This document shows, piece after piece, positions 1 to 9,944 of a DNA stretch of 64,000 nucleotides. Positions within the stretch are counted from its first letter, which is position 1. Each line of letters begins with the position of its first letter. Under the pieces are notes generated by a model. That model had not been told where the DNA came from and searched no databases. It worked only from the letters and a program-made list of their open reading frames with translations. The stretch comes from Bacteroidota bacterium (GTDB taxonomy: Bacteria > Bacteroidota > Bacteroidia > AKYH767-A > OLB10), in contig JADKJB010000007.1 of assembly GCA_016722525.1 (NCBI GenBank), forward strand, positions 280,455 through 344,454. The letters are read 5' to 3'. A program made the position numbers and the translations under genes.

Positions 1-13
1 AAATCAAAATATT

Positions 14-2368
14 ATGAAAAATTTTTATCTATTAATCATACTTTCTATTCTTGTTTCGTTTACTTCCAAAGCACAGATTACGGGAATGTCTGCTACTCAG
101 GGTTGCCCCGGACAAACTCTTCAAACAACCATCACATCCAACGGGATGTTTTTACAATCAAGTAGTCCGGCAGGAAACATTTATAGCATTAAGTTAAAAA
201 AGTCAGGATTTGCACCCATAACTATTTTTGATTGGACTAATTGGTGGGATTTGAACACGCAGGTGATTAATGCTGATACTGTCAATTCGCAATTTGTTGT
301 TAACTCCATTAACCTTGGGTTATATGATTTGGAAGTAATTATTGGAGATGTATTATACCCGTATTTGAATCAAAATACTTACACTTTACCAAGTGCTTTT
401 ACCGTTGTTCCTCCTGATGGTACAATTTCAGGTACCATCTACCATGATTTAAACAATAATGGTATAAAGGATGGAGGCGAACCAGCTATTTCCAATCGTA
501 TAGTCAGGGCTATTCCGTGGAGTACTAATACAACCGATATCAACGGAGACTATAGTTTTGATGTTGCCAATGGAACATATTCCTTACTGGTTGAGCCATC
601 AAATTTGCCATACATGTTTGTTACATCTAACCCCGATACAATACAAGCAACAATTAATAACAACAACTCCCCTGGAAATGATTTTGGGTTGCGACATGCA
701 TTAACTTCTGTAACTCCTAATGTTGGGTTCAAAGGTCTGCCTGGCATCTTTCAAATAACATCGGATTATCCCATTTTTCAACCCGGTATAAATGCAAATG
801 GAAATGTAACATCCATAACCTTTTTAACACTTCCTAACACTCACACAGTATATGGATCTAATTTCATAACTGTAATTGATAGCTTTACAATTCAATTTCA
901 ATCAACCCTTCCTATAAACACAAACAATGGAAGTAATCTGGATATTAGAGTAAATACCTCCGGAACATACAGCGGTACTCATTTTCTAACCGGTCAGTTT
1001 AATGTGATTGACGCTCCTTATTATATCTCTGGCTCTATGTTTTTCGACCAGAATCAAAACAAAATTAAAGACGGCGGTGAACCCGGAATAAATAATGCTC
1101 AGGTGCAAATAACACCAACCAGCTCTTTTGCTTTCACCAATGCTTCAGGAGATTTTCTACTTGGTTCACTTGGCGGTGCTCAAACGCTTACTCCCGATTT
1201 AAATATTCCCGGACTCAGTTTGTTTACTGACTCCGCTTCATACACCTTAAATGTTACTGGGAATATTTCGGGTAAAGATTTTGGATTCATATCAAACGCC
1301 CCTGATTATTCCATCCTTGTTAAAGACCTTTATGTATTCGCCAGATGTAATACTAATCAATATGTGAGTTTTAAAGTAAGAAACAACAGCAGCATTGCAT
1401 ATGATACAAAAGTTTGGTTGAAATACGATGATGCTCTAATGAATTACATTTCATCTCTTACTCCTCCGTCTTCTGTTTCAAACGATACTATTTATTGGGA
1501 CATAAATAATTTCCTTCCTTATACTGAAGTCGAATTCAAAGCACTTTTCGGCTTACCGGGTGCAGGCACCTCAATGGCACTCAGTTCCGGCGCCAGCTCT
1601 CTTGATGGTAGTGGAGTTGTTCAATTATCAGCGTATGATAATAAAACATATAACATCTTCTGTGCCTGGGATCCTAACGACAAACAGGTAACTCCTGCAG
1701 GAATTTTCGCTCAGAATTATACCTTAATGACCGACCCTCTTGAATATCTTATCCGTTTCCAGAATACTGGAAGTGACACCGCATTTAATGTATTGGTTCT
1801 GGATATTCTCGACAGCGATCTTGACTTAAATACATTTGAAGTGTTAGGAAGCAGTCATTCGTTGCAAACAGAATTGAAGAGTAACGGTGAACTGCGTTTT
1901 GCTTTTAATAATATTTTATTGGTCGACAGTATTGCCAACGAACCCGAAAGTCATGGTTATGTCCGCTATCGCATCGTTCCTAAAACTGGACTAACCGATT
2001 ATACTCCTGTAAATAACACTGCACATATATTCTTTGATTTCAATCCTGCTGTGGTCACCAATACTACCCTGAACACATTGGTATATGTTTTACCTACCGG
2101 TGTGGCTGAAATAAATAAGAATAACGATGTGCTTGTTTACCCAAATCCGTTTAATCAGTCAACAACCATTTTGTTCGATAATCCCGGTTCCAATAAATAC
2201 ACGTTAAACATTGTTGATATTACTGGTAAAATAGTTGCTCCTGAAAAAGTTACAAATGGAAATATGTTTGTGGTAGAAAAAAACAAACTCTCCAACGGAA
2301 TCTATTTCTATAAACTCATCGATACTAAAACTTCGATCACCCGCACCGGTAAGTTACTGGTCGAATAA
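14..2368 (+). CDS. T9SS-secreted adhesin-like protein with SdrD_B repeats
   Basis: This 784-residue protein is predicted to be exported by the Sec pathway and then by the type IX secretion system to the cell surface. Residues 1-21 are a signal peptide ending in SKAQ. Two SdrD_B-like modules, at about 137-225 and 336-425, each carry a calcium-loop-like motif (DLNNNGIKDGGE and DQNQNKIKDGGE). Residues about 550-695 form the conserved Bacteroidota module that begins WDPNDK and contains LEYLIRFQNTG (DUF7619-like). The last 80 residues (VYPNPF, then NGIYFYKL) are a T9SS type A sorting domain. The modular structure suggests an adhesin or matrix protein; no enzyme domain is visible. The ATG lies 13 bases inside the window edge, so upstream signals are missing. 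The family assignment is secure but the ligand is unknown. Confidence 0.9.
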   Translation: MKNFYLLIILSILVSFTSKAQITGMSATQGCPGQTLQTTITSNGMFLQSSSPAGNIYSIKLKKSGFAPITIFDWTNWWDLNTQVINADTVNSQFVVNSINLGLYDLEVIIGDVLYPYLNQNTYTLPSAFTVVPPDGTISGTIYHDLNNNGIKDGGEPAISNRIVRAIPWSTNTTDINGDYSFDVANGTYSLLVEPSNLPYMFVTSNPDTIQATINNNNSPGNDFGLRHALTSVTPNVGFKGLPGIFQITSDYPIFQPGINANGNVTSITFLTLPNTHTVYGSNFITVIDSFTIQFQSTLPINTNNGSNLDIRVNTSGTYSGTHFLTGQFNVIDAPYYISGSMFFDQNQNKIKDGGEPGINNAQVQITPTSSFAFTNASGDFLLGSLGGAQTLTPDLNIPGLSLFTDSASYTLNVTGNISGKDFGFISNAPDYSILVKDLYVFARCNTNQYVSFKVRNNSSIAYDTKVWLKYDDALMNYISSLTPPSSVSNDTIYWDINNFLPYTEVEFKALFGLPGAGTSMALSSGASSLDGSGVVQLSAYDNKTYNIFCAWDPNDKQVTPAGIFAQNYTLMTDPLEYLIRFQNTGSDTAFNVLVLDILDSDLDLNTFEVLGSSHSLQTELKSNGELRFAFNNILLVDSIANEPESHGYVRYRIVPKTGLTDYTPVNNTAHIFFDFNPAVVTNTTLNTLVYVLPTGVAEINKNNDVLVYPNPFNQSTTILFDNPGSNKYTLNIVDITGKIVAPEKVTNGNMFVVEKNKLSNGIYFYKLIDTKTSITRTGKLLVE

Positions 2369-2376
2369 ACTGTTGG

Positions 2377-2461
2377 GCGTTTTAACCCGCTTTACGCTGC
2401 AATCTTTGCATCCTCCACTAGCGTTCCGGCTGCAAAGGATTTCCGCTTCAATCGGTAACGC
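2377..2461. repeat. Structured imperfect inverted repeat after the adhesin gene
   Basis: An 85-bp imperfect palindrome starts nine bases after the stop codon. The outer arms are GCGTT...CCG and CGGTAACGC. The inner stem pairs AATCTTTGCA with TGCAAAGGATT and leaves one G bulged. It resembles folded intergenic repeats that I recall from other Bacteroidota, but there is no second copy in this window and no run of T as in a terminator. The rest of the 2369-2765 gap shows nothing recognisable. Confidence 0.45.
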
Positions 2462-2765
2462 AAACCATTTGTAAAGAAAATTAATTCATATCAGGCTTGT
2501 TTATCTCTGCATAAACAGGCCTGATTTTTTTATTTTTCAACTGAGTGATTTTCAGCGCCGGATTTATAAGTTCCGTTTTCCTTTACATCAGATTATACTT
2601 TATTTTTTCAGACAGAGAATTTTTATACATCAAATGGGAAAATATTTCCACAAACAAAATTCCTGTGCAGTGAAACATACTGATTTAATGTGTAATTTTT
2701 TTATGGCATTATTTTTATAAAGATTTAATTATATCACAAATAAATTAAACTAAAAACTAAACATC

Positions 2766-3347
2766 ATGAAAATGAATTTTGTAAAATATTTCATCCTGGG
2801 AGGAGTCGTTTTAACTATAACCGGAATATCCGCTTGCTCTAATAAACCCGATGACGCCAAGGAGGCCGCTGAAGAGCGCAATGAAGAAGTCATGGATACA
2901 AGAAAAAGTGAAAAAGACGCACAGTTTGTTGTGGATGCGGCTGAAATTAATCTCATGGAAATTCATATGGGACAGTTAGGAACTAAAAAAGCAACTATGT
3001 CAGAAGTCAAACAGTTTGCTGAAAAAATGGAATCCGACCACCAAAAAGCGTACAATGACCTTGCTTCGCTGGCCTCTTCAAAAAACATTTCCATTCCTGC
3101 TTCTCCTTCAGAAGATACCATGAAAGAACACAAAGATCTGGCTGAAAAATCAGGTTATGACTTTGACCGTAAATACTGTGATATGATGGTTGATGGTCAT
3201 GAAAAAGCCATTAACAAATTTCAAAAAGCTGCAGATGATTGTGAAGATGCCGATCTTAAAGCTTGGGCCTCTAAAATGCTTCCCGATTTGGCCGCTCATC
3301 TTGAAACAGCAAAACTGCTCAAGGAAAAAGTAAAAGATATGAAATAA
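2766..3347 (+). CDS. DUF4142 family lipoprotein
   Basis: This 193-residue protein has a lipoprotein signal peptide with the lipobox ISAC at Cys24, so it is probably anchored in the outer membrane. Residues about 50-190 match the DUF4142 fold, a ferritin-like four-helix domain: DAQFVVDAAEINLMEI, then a helix containing VKQFAEKMESDH, then MVDGHEKAINKF. Such proteins are common in Bacteroidota, often near stress genes, and their biochemical role is not established. The gene stands alone between two T9SS genes and ends in a strong terminator. The ATG is preceded by an A-rich stretch, typical of this phylum. Confidence 0.88.
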   Translation: MKMNFVKYFILGGVVLTITGISACSNKPDDAKEAAEERNEEVMDTRKSEKDAQFVVDAAEINLMEIHMGQLGTKKATMSEVKQFAEKMESDHQKAYNDLASLASSKNISIPASPSEDTMKEHKDLAEKSGYDFDRKYCDMMVDGHEKAINKFQKAADDCEDADLKAWASKMLPDLAAHLETAKLLKEKVKDMK

Positions 3348-3367
3348 CTTTTTTATATTTTCCCAAG

Positions 3368-3401
3368 AGACGTGTCAGACTTTCTGACACGTCTTCTTTT
3401 T
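3368..3401. terminator. Strong intrinsic terminator between convergent genes
   Basis: A perfect 12-bp inverted repeat (AGACGTGTCAGA / TCTGACACGTCT, loop CTT) is followed by a T-rich tract on the plus strand. It ends the DUF4142 gene and also separates it from the convergent minus-strand gene. Confidence 0.9.
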
Positions 3402-3423
3402 TATAACAGTTAAATCATTTGAA

Positions 3424-6400
3424 TCAATTTTTAAGCAGCTTGAAATTCTGCTGCTCACCACCAACTGTTATTCTCAAAAAATAAACACCTTTCGCGATGG
3501 AATACGTATTTATCAAATAATTTTTCCCGTTTTGTGTGTAGTTAACATAGAGAACTCTTCCCAGCTCATCAAACATTTGAAACTCCGGAACTCCGGAATT
3601 GTCCGGCAAATTTACAATCAAAACATCTGAAAAAGGATTGGGATACACCGATGATCCCGTTTGCACCAGCAATGAATCTCTGGCAGAACATCCGTTGTTA
3701 TCATAAACCAACACCCAGTAATTCCCTGGAGCAGAAATATGAATGCTGTTGCCGGCTTCTCCTGTATTCCACATGTACGATTGAAATCCGCCCTGAACAA
3801 AAATTTCAAAATCACAATAGGCACATGCAGTATCTGTTCCCAAATTTATCAGAGGCAATGGAAAAATTTCAACCTGAATGGTGTCGCTGTTAAAACATCC
3901 GGTAAGACTATTCGTTACCATTACATAATATTCGCCACTTACAACAACTTCATGAGTTGGCGCACCGGCAATGTTCTGCCAGGTATAATTAAATCCCGAA
4001 CCCAAATTTGCATTGAGTGTGACACTGCCACACCCCGAAGTGTCATTGCCAAGAACCACATTCGGTACTTCATTTATAATTACTAAAACTGTATCTCTGC
4101 TGACACAGGAACCCAGATTACTTGTAGCAGTCAAAACATACAATCCCGATTGATCTACAGTTATCAAAGGAGTGGTGGTTCCGTTTGACCACAAATACGA
4201 ATTTAATGGGTCCGGATCACCAATGGTAACAGCACCTCCGCATTGAATGATATCGAGTCCTAAGTTAACTAACGGTTCAGGATAAATTATAATGTTGATT
4301 GAATCCGTTATATTACATCCTGTATTGCCATCTTCAATATTTAGTGAATACACTCCGGATGCAGATGTGGTAATGCTCGATGAATTACTTCCGGTGTTCC
4401 ATTCATAAATATAATTTGGACCGGCAGTTCCATATAGAGTTATTTGTGCACATACCGCAGTATCCGATCCAAGATCAAGAATTGGAATCGGATTGATAGT
4501 TACCGTTAGTGTATCAGAATTGACACAACCTCCAATGATACTCGTTGCAGTCAAAATATATTCCCCTGAAATATTTGTTGTGATGGTAGAATCCGTACTG
4601 CCTGTCGACCAGAGATACGTGTTCCCACTGGAATTAATTCCAATGGTAGCAGTTCCTCCACATTGCGTTATGTCATTCCCCAGATTTACATCCGGCAAGG
4701 GATACACTACAACATTTATTGTATCTGAACTAAAGCAACCTGTAACACTATCCTGAGTATAGACCGAATAAATACCTGAACTAATTGCTGTAAAAACAGA
4801 ATCGCTGCTTCCATCTTGCCACACATAAATAAAATTGGTATCTGTTATTGCTTCCAGAATCAGTTGATTGCAAACAGCCGTATCGGATCCAAGGTAAGAA
4901 GGTGGAATAGGATTTATTATAACATTTATAGTGTCTGAATTTACACAACCGGTTGCAATAGTTGTCGCTGTTAAAATAAATTGTCCCGATACACTTGTTG
5001 AAATTATTGAATCGGTGCTGCCGGTAGACCAGAGATACGTGTTGGCTGCATTGTTAATTCCAATAGATGTCATGCCTCCGCATTGTGTGATATCATTTCC
5101 TAGATTCACATTCGGAAGTGGATGAATCACCACATTGATAGTATCCGAACTAAAGCATCCTGTCAAAGTGTCTTGTATAAAAAGTGAATAACTCCCTGTA
5201 GCAAGTGCGGTATAAATGGAATCAATATTACCGTCTTGCCATTCATAAATAAAACTGGAATAAGTTTCCGCACCTAATACAAGCCGGTCGCATGCAGCAG
5301 TATCTATACCAAGAAATGATTCAGGAATGTGATTGATCGTAATTGAAATTGTATCCTTCACCGGACAATTACCTGCTATACTTGTAGCGGTTACCGTGTA
5401 GTTACCAGTTTGATTAACGGTAATAAACGGATTGGTGCTTCCGGTAGACCAGAGATACGTGTAATTGGTATCACTGGTTCCACAACTCACTTGTCCTCCA
5501 CATTGAATTACATCGCTTCCAATATTTACCTGTTCATTATTATTCGTACTGAATTTATGTAACTCCGTAATTTGCTCGTATTTGCCGTCACTTGTTACAG
5601 CGTACCATTCATAGGATGAATTCATTTGCAGTCCTGACCACAAATAAGAAGCTTCAGAACCTGAAGTTACAGTTACACTATCAAGTAACTGGAACGCAGG
5701 TGTCATACTGTGATCCAGCGTATATTCACTGTTCGCGTCTGTTTCATACATATTCAAAAATGGAGAATACGTTTTCACAAATATCTTATTTATCTCGGGT
5801 CGGAATTCAAGAATTTTTAACCACCCATAGCCACCGAATGACCGTCCCTGATAATCTGATAATATTGTATAAATTGTATTTCCGTTGAAAACATCTTTAC
5901 GTATATATTCATCGTGCATGTGAGCACACAGCATGAGAAATAAATTGGGATTATCTTTTAACTTATCATAAATTTTCTGACCCTGATTTCCAAAAGTCCC
6001 GTCAACATTGAGTATGTAATGACTCGTAACAATCGCGTGCCGGTTCGGATAAGCTTGAAGAATACTATCGGCCCAATTAAGAACCAAAGGATTGGGATTC
6101 GAAGCGCCGTCATACTCTAAACTAATCTCAAGAAAATCTATTCCGTAAGCAGAAAAAAGAGAAAAATGATTATCGTTATCTGAACCATAATGGCCACCAT
6201 AATAACTGCGGCCGCCGAAACGTGATACACCAAAATATTGATTGTAAAAAATGGTAGTTCCTGTTGCACTGCCTTTTGGAACCTGATCATGATTTCCAAC
6301 ACTTATTGAAAAAGGAATTCCTTCTGCCAGTCCGGTGGTTGCAGGGTCTTCTAAAACAGTAAAGGCAGTATCGGCCCGTTTCCACTCTGTATCATCACCA

Positions 6401-7548
6401 TTGTTATCTCCATGTTCAACACAATCTCCCATTTGCGTTACATATTTTATATTTCTGCTGGTGTGATTAGCAACAACCCATGAAGTTTGATTTTTCAGAA
6501 CTTCATTATTGCCACCATGCAAATTCGAAACATAAAATTGCGTATCCGGAAAGGGAATGATTGAAAACCGTGGTGGTGAATTAAAAGCAGGCCTTCCATA
6601 AAACTTGACTTTAACTGGGTCGCCACCCTTGTCGTATGCATGTACTTTTAATTGTGCATTATTGACAGCTACACAGGTATCATTATTTTGCGGAACAATA
6701 GTGACAGGAAAATCAGGCACATAATTTATATTCATATTCAACGGCGCACCGTTAACCCAGGTATTCATAGATCCATTTATGATCCCTGTTATATTATTCC
6801 CGGATGAATCATTCACAATTGTTCCGATGCCTTCATTAAACATCCAGCTGGCAACCAATCCTGTTTGAGGAGTTGAGATACTTGTATTTATTGCATTTTG
6901 AACTTCCCGTATATCCCGTGCATAGTTCCAGATTCTAACTTCATCTATGACTCCTTCAAAAAATCCTTCGGGAGAACCATAAGAAGTAATTGCCGAGGCG
7001 ATGCCTGCATGCTGAATGCTTTGAGACTGCGTTTTTACACCTTGTCCAACCGAAATCTCCAGTTGTCCGTTGAGATAAACAGACATTTGATTCCCGTTAA
7101 AGGCCATGGCTACATGATACCACACATTCAATTGTATTTGAGTGGTGCCATACAAGGGGTGATTCAGTCCGGGGACTCTTTGTGAAAATCCTTCTTCAAT
7201 ATCAGTTGTCAGAACGTTTGTTGCTGAATCAATCCCTAAAAAATAGTTCAGATCGCGGTTGTTGTGATCCGATTCACCTCTGCCTTTTGTGATTAAAGGA
7301 ACCGCAATAGCTCCCGATGTTCCTGTATTTGCGGGGATGCCGTCACCTTGTTTTTTAAACCAGCATTCAATAGTGAATTCTTCGAGATGTAAATTAGAAT
7401 CATTCCCAAAGGTGATATAATCATCAATGCCATTGAATTTTATGGCCCGGTTTTGAGCAGCTCCTTCAAATAAAAAAAGCATCACTAAACAGAATGTTAA
7501 AGCGAAGCATTTCCAAAAACCAAAACTAACAATTGTATTCCTATGCAT
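3424..7548 (-). CDS. T9SS-secreted LamG / metallophosphoesterase with Ig-like repeat array
   Basis: The protein has about 1374 residues from the ATG at 7548; a TTG 33 bases upstream is an alternative start. After a signal peptide ending EGAAQ comes a LamG/concanavalin-like domain (about 40-240), with GIDDYITFG and VIDEVRIWNYAR. A calcineurin-like metallophosphoesterase domain follows at about 340-620, with metal-ligand motifs MGDCVEHGDNNGD, VGNHD, TSHY and CAHMHDE. Nine cysteine-containing modules of about 70 residues follow, each starting near LGxDxxxC. They alternate between two types, giving a 420-bp DNA period. The C-terminal T9SS type A domain begins VYPNPF and ends KGVYFLRITVGG. It is probably a surface phosphatase or nucleotidase held on a repeat stalk; the substrate cannot be inferred. 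Confidence 0.87.
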   Translation of the reverse strand: MHRNTIVSFGFWKCFALTFCLVMLFLFEGAAQNRAIKFNGIDDYITFGNDSNLHLEEFTIECWFKKQGDGIPANTGTSGAIAVPLITKGRGESDHNNRDLNYFLGIDSATNVLTTDIEEGFSQRVPGLNHPLYGTTQIQLNVWYHVAMAFNGNQMSVYLNGQLEISVGQGVKTQSQSIQHAGIASAITSYGSPEGFFEGVIDEVRIWNYARDIREVQNAINTSISTPQTGLVASWMFNEGIGTIVNDSSGNNITGIINGSMNTWVNGAPLNMNINYVPDFPVTIVPQNNDTCVAVNNAQLKVHAYDKGGDPVKVKFYGRPAFNSPPRFSIIPFPDTQFYVSNLHGGNNEVLKNQTSWVVANHTSRNIKYVTQMGDCVEHGDNNGDDTEWKRADTAFTVLEDPATTGLAEGIPFSISVGNHDQVPKGSATGTTIFYNQYFGVSRFGGRSYYGGHYGSDNDNHFSLFSAYGIDFLEISLEYDGASNPNPLVLNWADSILQAYPNRHAIVTSHYILNVDGTFGNQGQKIYDKLKDNPNLFLMLCAHMHDEYIRKDVFNGNTIYTILSDYQGRSFGGYGWLKILEFRPEINKIFVKTYSPFLNMYETDANSEYTLDHSMTPAFQLLDSVTVTSGSEASYLWSGLQMNSSYEWYAVTSDGKYEQITELHKFSTNNNEQVNIGSDVIQCGGQVSCGTSDTNYTYLWSTGSTNPFITVNQTGNYTVTATSIAGNCPVKDTISITINHIPESFLGIDTAACDRLVLGAETYSSFIYEWQDGNIDSIYTALATGSYSLFIQDTLTGCFSSDTINVVIHPLPNVNLGNDITQCGGMTSIGINNAANTYLWSTGSTDSIISTSVSGQFILTATTIATGCVNSDTINVIINPIPPSYLGSDTAVCNQLILEAITDTNFIYVWQDGSSDSVFTAISSGIYSVYTQDSVTGCFSSDTINVVVYPLPDVNLGNDITQCGGTATIGINSSGNTYLWSTGSTDSTITTNISGEYILTATSIIGGCVNSDTLTVTINPIPILDLGSDTAVCAQITLYGTAGPNYIYEWNTGSNSSSITTSASGVYSLNIEDGNTGCNITDSINIIIYPEPLVNLGLDIIQCGGAVTIGDPDPLNSYLWSNGTTTPLITVDQSGLYVLTATSNLGSCVSRDTVLVIINEVPNVVLGNDTSGCGSVTLNANLGSGFNYTWQNIAGAPTHEVVVSGEYYVMVTNSLTGCFNSDTIQVEIFPLPLINLGTDTACAYCDFEIFVQGGFQSYMWNTGEAGNSIHISAPGNYWVLVYDNNGCSARDSLLVQTGSSVYPNPFSDVLIVNLPDNSGVPEFQMFDELGRVLYVNYTQNGKNYLINTYSIAKGVYFLRITVGGEQQNFKLLKN
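4060..5530 (-). repeat. 420-bp higher-order repeat inside the phosphoesterase gene
   Basis: The 10-mer AGAGATACGT ends at 4620, 5040 and 5460, exactly 420 bp apart, and a variant (ACAAATACGA) ends at 4200. In protein terms the repeated unit is a pair of about 70-residue modules. One type carries QCGG and YLWSTGST; the other carries DTAVC and a WQDG or WNTG motif. The boundaries given are approximate. Confidence 0.8.
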
Positions 7549-7880
7549 CCTTGCGGGAAGTTTAAAATTACTGAATACCAAAACTTTTTAACAGATAGTT
7601 TTTACTCTTCTAACTAAAAATTCAAACTTCCCCATGGCACTTTTCAAAGCCCGCCAATGGAAATTAAATTAAGCTGTTTACGTTGCCAACATCTGTTTGA
7701 GATGCCACAGCCAGTTGATTTCTGAACAAATATAATTAAAAACCGGTTACCACACAATACAAGGGAGTCAAAAAAGCAGAGCATTGATAATCATTGGTAT
7801 TGCCAACAGGCTGACTCTGAAACAGACCCTGGCGATCAGGGGTAAATTAATGCCTGTTAAAGATGGCCTTTCAATTGAAA

Positions 7881-7915
7881 TTTGGTTATGATTTAACCTA
7901 AAAATAATACCTTTG
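7881..7915 (+). promoter_or_regulatory. Candidate Bacteroidota-type promoter of the SDR gene
   Basis: TTTG at 7881-7884 and TACCTTTG at 7908-7915 fit the phylum consensus of TTG, then 17-23 bases, then TAnnTTTG; the spacing here is 23. The -7 box overlaps a TTG that could otherwise be read as a start, which supports the ATG at 7937. The rest of the 7582-7936 gap holds nothing else recognisable. Confidence 0.5.
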
Positions 7916-7936
7916 GCCCTCAATATAAATGATTTA

Positions 7937-8733
7937 ATGGGAAGCTTTACCGGTAAAGTGATTCTTATTACAGGTGCATCGTCGGGAATTGGTAAAGCTC
8001 TGGCATTACAAATGGCAGGGAAAGAAGTTCAGCTCATACTGGCTTCGCGCAGATTGAATGAACTGAAGGTCGTGCAGGATGCCTGTCATCAAAAGGAGCC
8101 CGCTGTTTTACTTTTGCCCTTGACATCTCCTCTTCCGGGTCTATTGCTGATTTTACAACTGCTGTTGGAAGTCAGTTTAAAACGATTGATGTTTTAGTCA
8201 ATAACGCAGGAATCAGTCAACGGTCAAAAGCCGAAGAAACATCTATTGAAGTAGACAGAAGAATCATGGAAGTAAATTTTTTCGGACAGGTTTCACTAAC
8301 GAAGTCATTGTGGCCGTTACTGATAAATTCAACGCATGCAAATATTGTGCTCATCAGCAGTGTTGTAGGCACTTTTGGCTTTTCACAACGAAGTGCTTAT
8401 TCCGCTTCTAAACATGCATTGGAAGGTTTCTTTGAGTCGTGGATGATAGAAAACAACAGGCCTAATATCCACTTTACAACAGTTTCACCAGGTCGTATTT
8501 ATACCAATATATCCTATTCTGCCCTCAAAGCAGATGGTACTTCTCATCAACAACTTGATACCGGACAGGCGAATGGCATTTCTGCGGAAGTCTGTGCTGA
8601 AAAAATTATTAAAGCAATTCATGCAGATAAGCGAAAGGTTTATGTTGTAAAAAATGAAATTGTTATGATCATGTTAAGGAAATGTTTTCCATATTTGTTC
8701 TTTAAAATTGCAAGAAAATTAAAATCCGTATAA
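7937..8733 (+). CDS. SDR-family oxidoreductase, frameshifted
   Basis: This is a short-chain dehydrogenase/reductase of about 265 residues, a Rossmann-fold NAD(P)H oxidoreductase. The N-terminal half shows the cofactor motif TGASSGIG and then LASRR. The C-terminal half shows VLVNNAG, the catalytic serine region LISSVVG and the active site YSASK. The reading frame changes by -1 near 8099-8101. Restoring one C to the CCC there gives a continuous protein through RCFTFALDIS. Before and after that point the sequence looks fully conserved, so a consensus error is more likely than decay. The start is the ATG at 7937. The gene lies 16 bp upstream of a VOC protein and probably shares its transcript. 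Substrate unknown. Confidence 0.82.
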
Positions 8734-8749
8734 TTACAAGTAATAAACA

Positions 8750-9793
8750 ATGGCGTTAATTTCAGGAATTCAACAAGTTGGTATAGGATGTGCCGATGCT
8801 ACCGAAACTTTCACATGGTTAAGGAAAGCTTTTGGATTAAATGTAAAAATTTTTGATGACGAAGCTAAAGCTGAATTAATGATTCGCTATACCGGTGGTG
8901 AGGTGCATGCCCGTCGTGCAATTCTGGCCATGAATATGAACGGTGGTGGCGGTGCTGAAATATGGCAATTCACAAGCAGAACATCTATTGGCGGAAGTAA
9001 AGTTCAGTGGGGTGATTATGGAATTAATGCTGTTAAATTTAAATCTACAAAAGTTGAAAGCTCTCACAGCAATATTCAAAAAAATGTTGTGTGTACGAAA
9101 CCCCAGAAGTGCCCTGCAGGAAATTTATCCTTTCTGGTTAATGATGCCGCCGGAAATCAATACCAGGTTGTAAATGATAAATCATGGTTCAAAAATGATG
9201 ACTTTATGCAAGGAGGAGTTTGCGGGGCAGTGATTGGAGTCAGTGATATGGAAAAATCCATGGCCTTCTACCAAAAAGGTTTTGGAATGCATAATGTTGT
9301 TTATGATGTAACCGGAAAATTCAGTGACCTGGGAGAGGAAGCAAGCAATCAAACTTTTCGCAGGGTATTACTTACCTTCGACAATCCATTCATTGCTCCT
9401 TTCAGTCGTTTGCTTGGAGATGTACAAATTGAACTCATTCAGGCTCTCAATCGTGATGCTGTTAAAGCTTATGAAAACAGATTTTGGGGCGATCTTGGTT
9501 TCATTCATTTGTGCTTTGACGTTTCTAATATGTCTGCACTCAAAGCAAATCTTGCAAAACATAAATATGAATTTACAGTAGACAGCGGCGACACATTTAG
9601 CATGGGTGAATCAGGAGGACGCTTCGCATATGTTGAGGATCCAGATGGCACGCTGATTGAAATGGTAGAAACACACAAGATTCCTGTGTTGAAAAAATTA
9701 GGCTTTTATCTTAATCTAAAAAACAGAAAATCCGGAAAACCTCTTCCGAACTGGATGGTGAATTTGATGGGATTGAATAAGGTGAAGGATTAG
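8750..9793 (+). CDS. VOC-family (glyoxalase/dioxygenase-like) two-domain protein
   Basis: This 347-residue protein carries two vicinal-oxygen-chelate modules. The first (about 5-140) begins GIQQVGIGCADATETFTWL. The second (about 155-310) contains GVSDMEKSMAFYQ, LGFIHLCFDVSNM and the metal-ligand-like YVEDPDGTLIEMVETHK. Glyoxalase I, extradiol dioxygenases and 4-hydroxyphenylpyruvate dioxygenase share this fold, so the reaction cannot be fixed from sequence. It directly follows the SDR gene, which suggests the two act on one small-molecule pathway. The ATG at 8750 has only A-rich upstream sequence. Confidence 0.8.
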   Translation: MALISGIQQVGIGCADATETFTWLRKAFGLNVKIFDDEAKAELMIRYTGGEVHARRAILAMNMNGGGGAEIWQFTSRTSIGGSKVQWGDYGINAVKFKSTKVESSHSNIQKNVVCTKPQKCPAGNLSFLVNDAAGNQYQVVNDKSWFKNDDFMQGGVCGAVIGVSDMEKSMAFYQKGFGMHNVVYDVTGKFSDLGEEASNQTFRRVLLTFDNPFIAPFSRLLGDVQIELIQALNRDAVKAYENRFWGDLGFIHLCFDVSNMSALKANLAKHKYEFTVDSGDTFSMGESGGRFAYVEDPDGTLIEMVETHKIPVLKKLGFYLNLKNRKSGKPLPNWMVNLMGLNKVKD

Positions 9794-9944
9794 GAAATTT
9801 GGGGACATAACCCTTGGCGAATGGGGGAAATATAAAAAAATAAAATTCCTTAGTTCTATAAATCCCTAAAAATCACAATTTGTTGCCGGTAATTTTTTTC
9901 TGATAAAAAATCATCCTTAAAATAAATCACACTTTCCCTCAATT

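Noticed and set aside
2375..2461. The palindrome as an integron attC site
   Set aside because: GTTGGGC is at the wrong end and no RYYYAAC partner is found, and there is no integrase nearby.
2703..2720. TGGCAT followed by TTATA as a sigma-54 site before the DUF4142 gene
   Set aside because: The -12 GC is absent; the match is no better than chance in AT-rich DNA.
7937..8733. Programmed -1 frameshifting in the SDR gene
   Set aside because: No slippery heptamer is present at the junction, and similar breaks affect many unrelated genes in the window.
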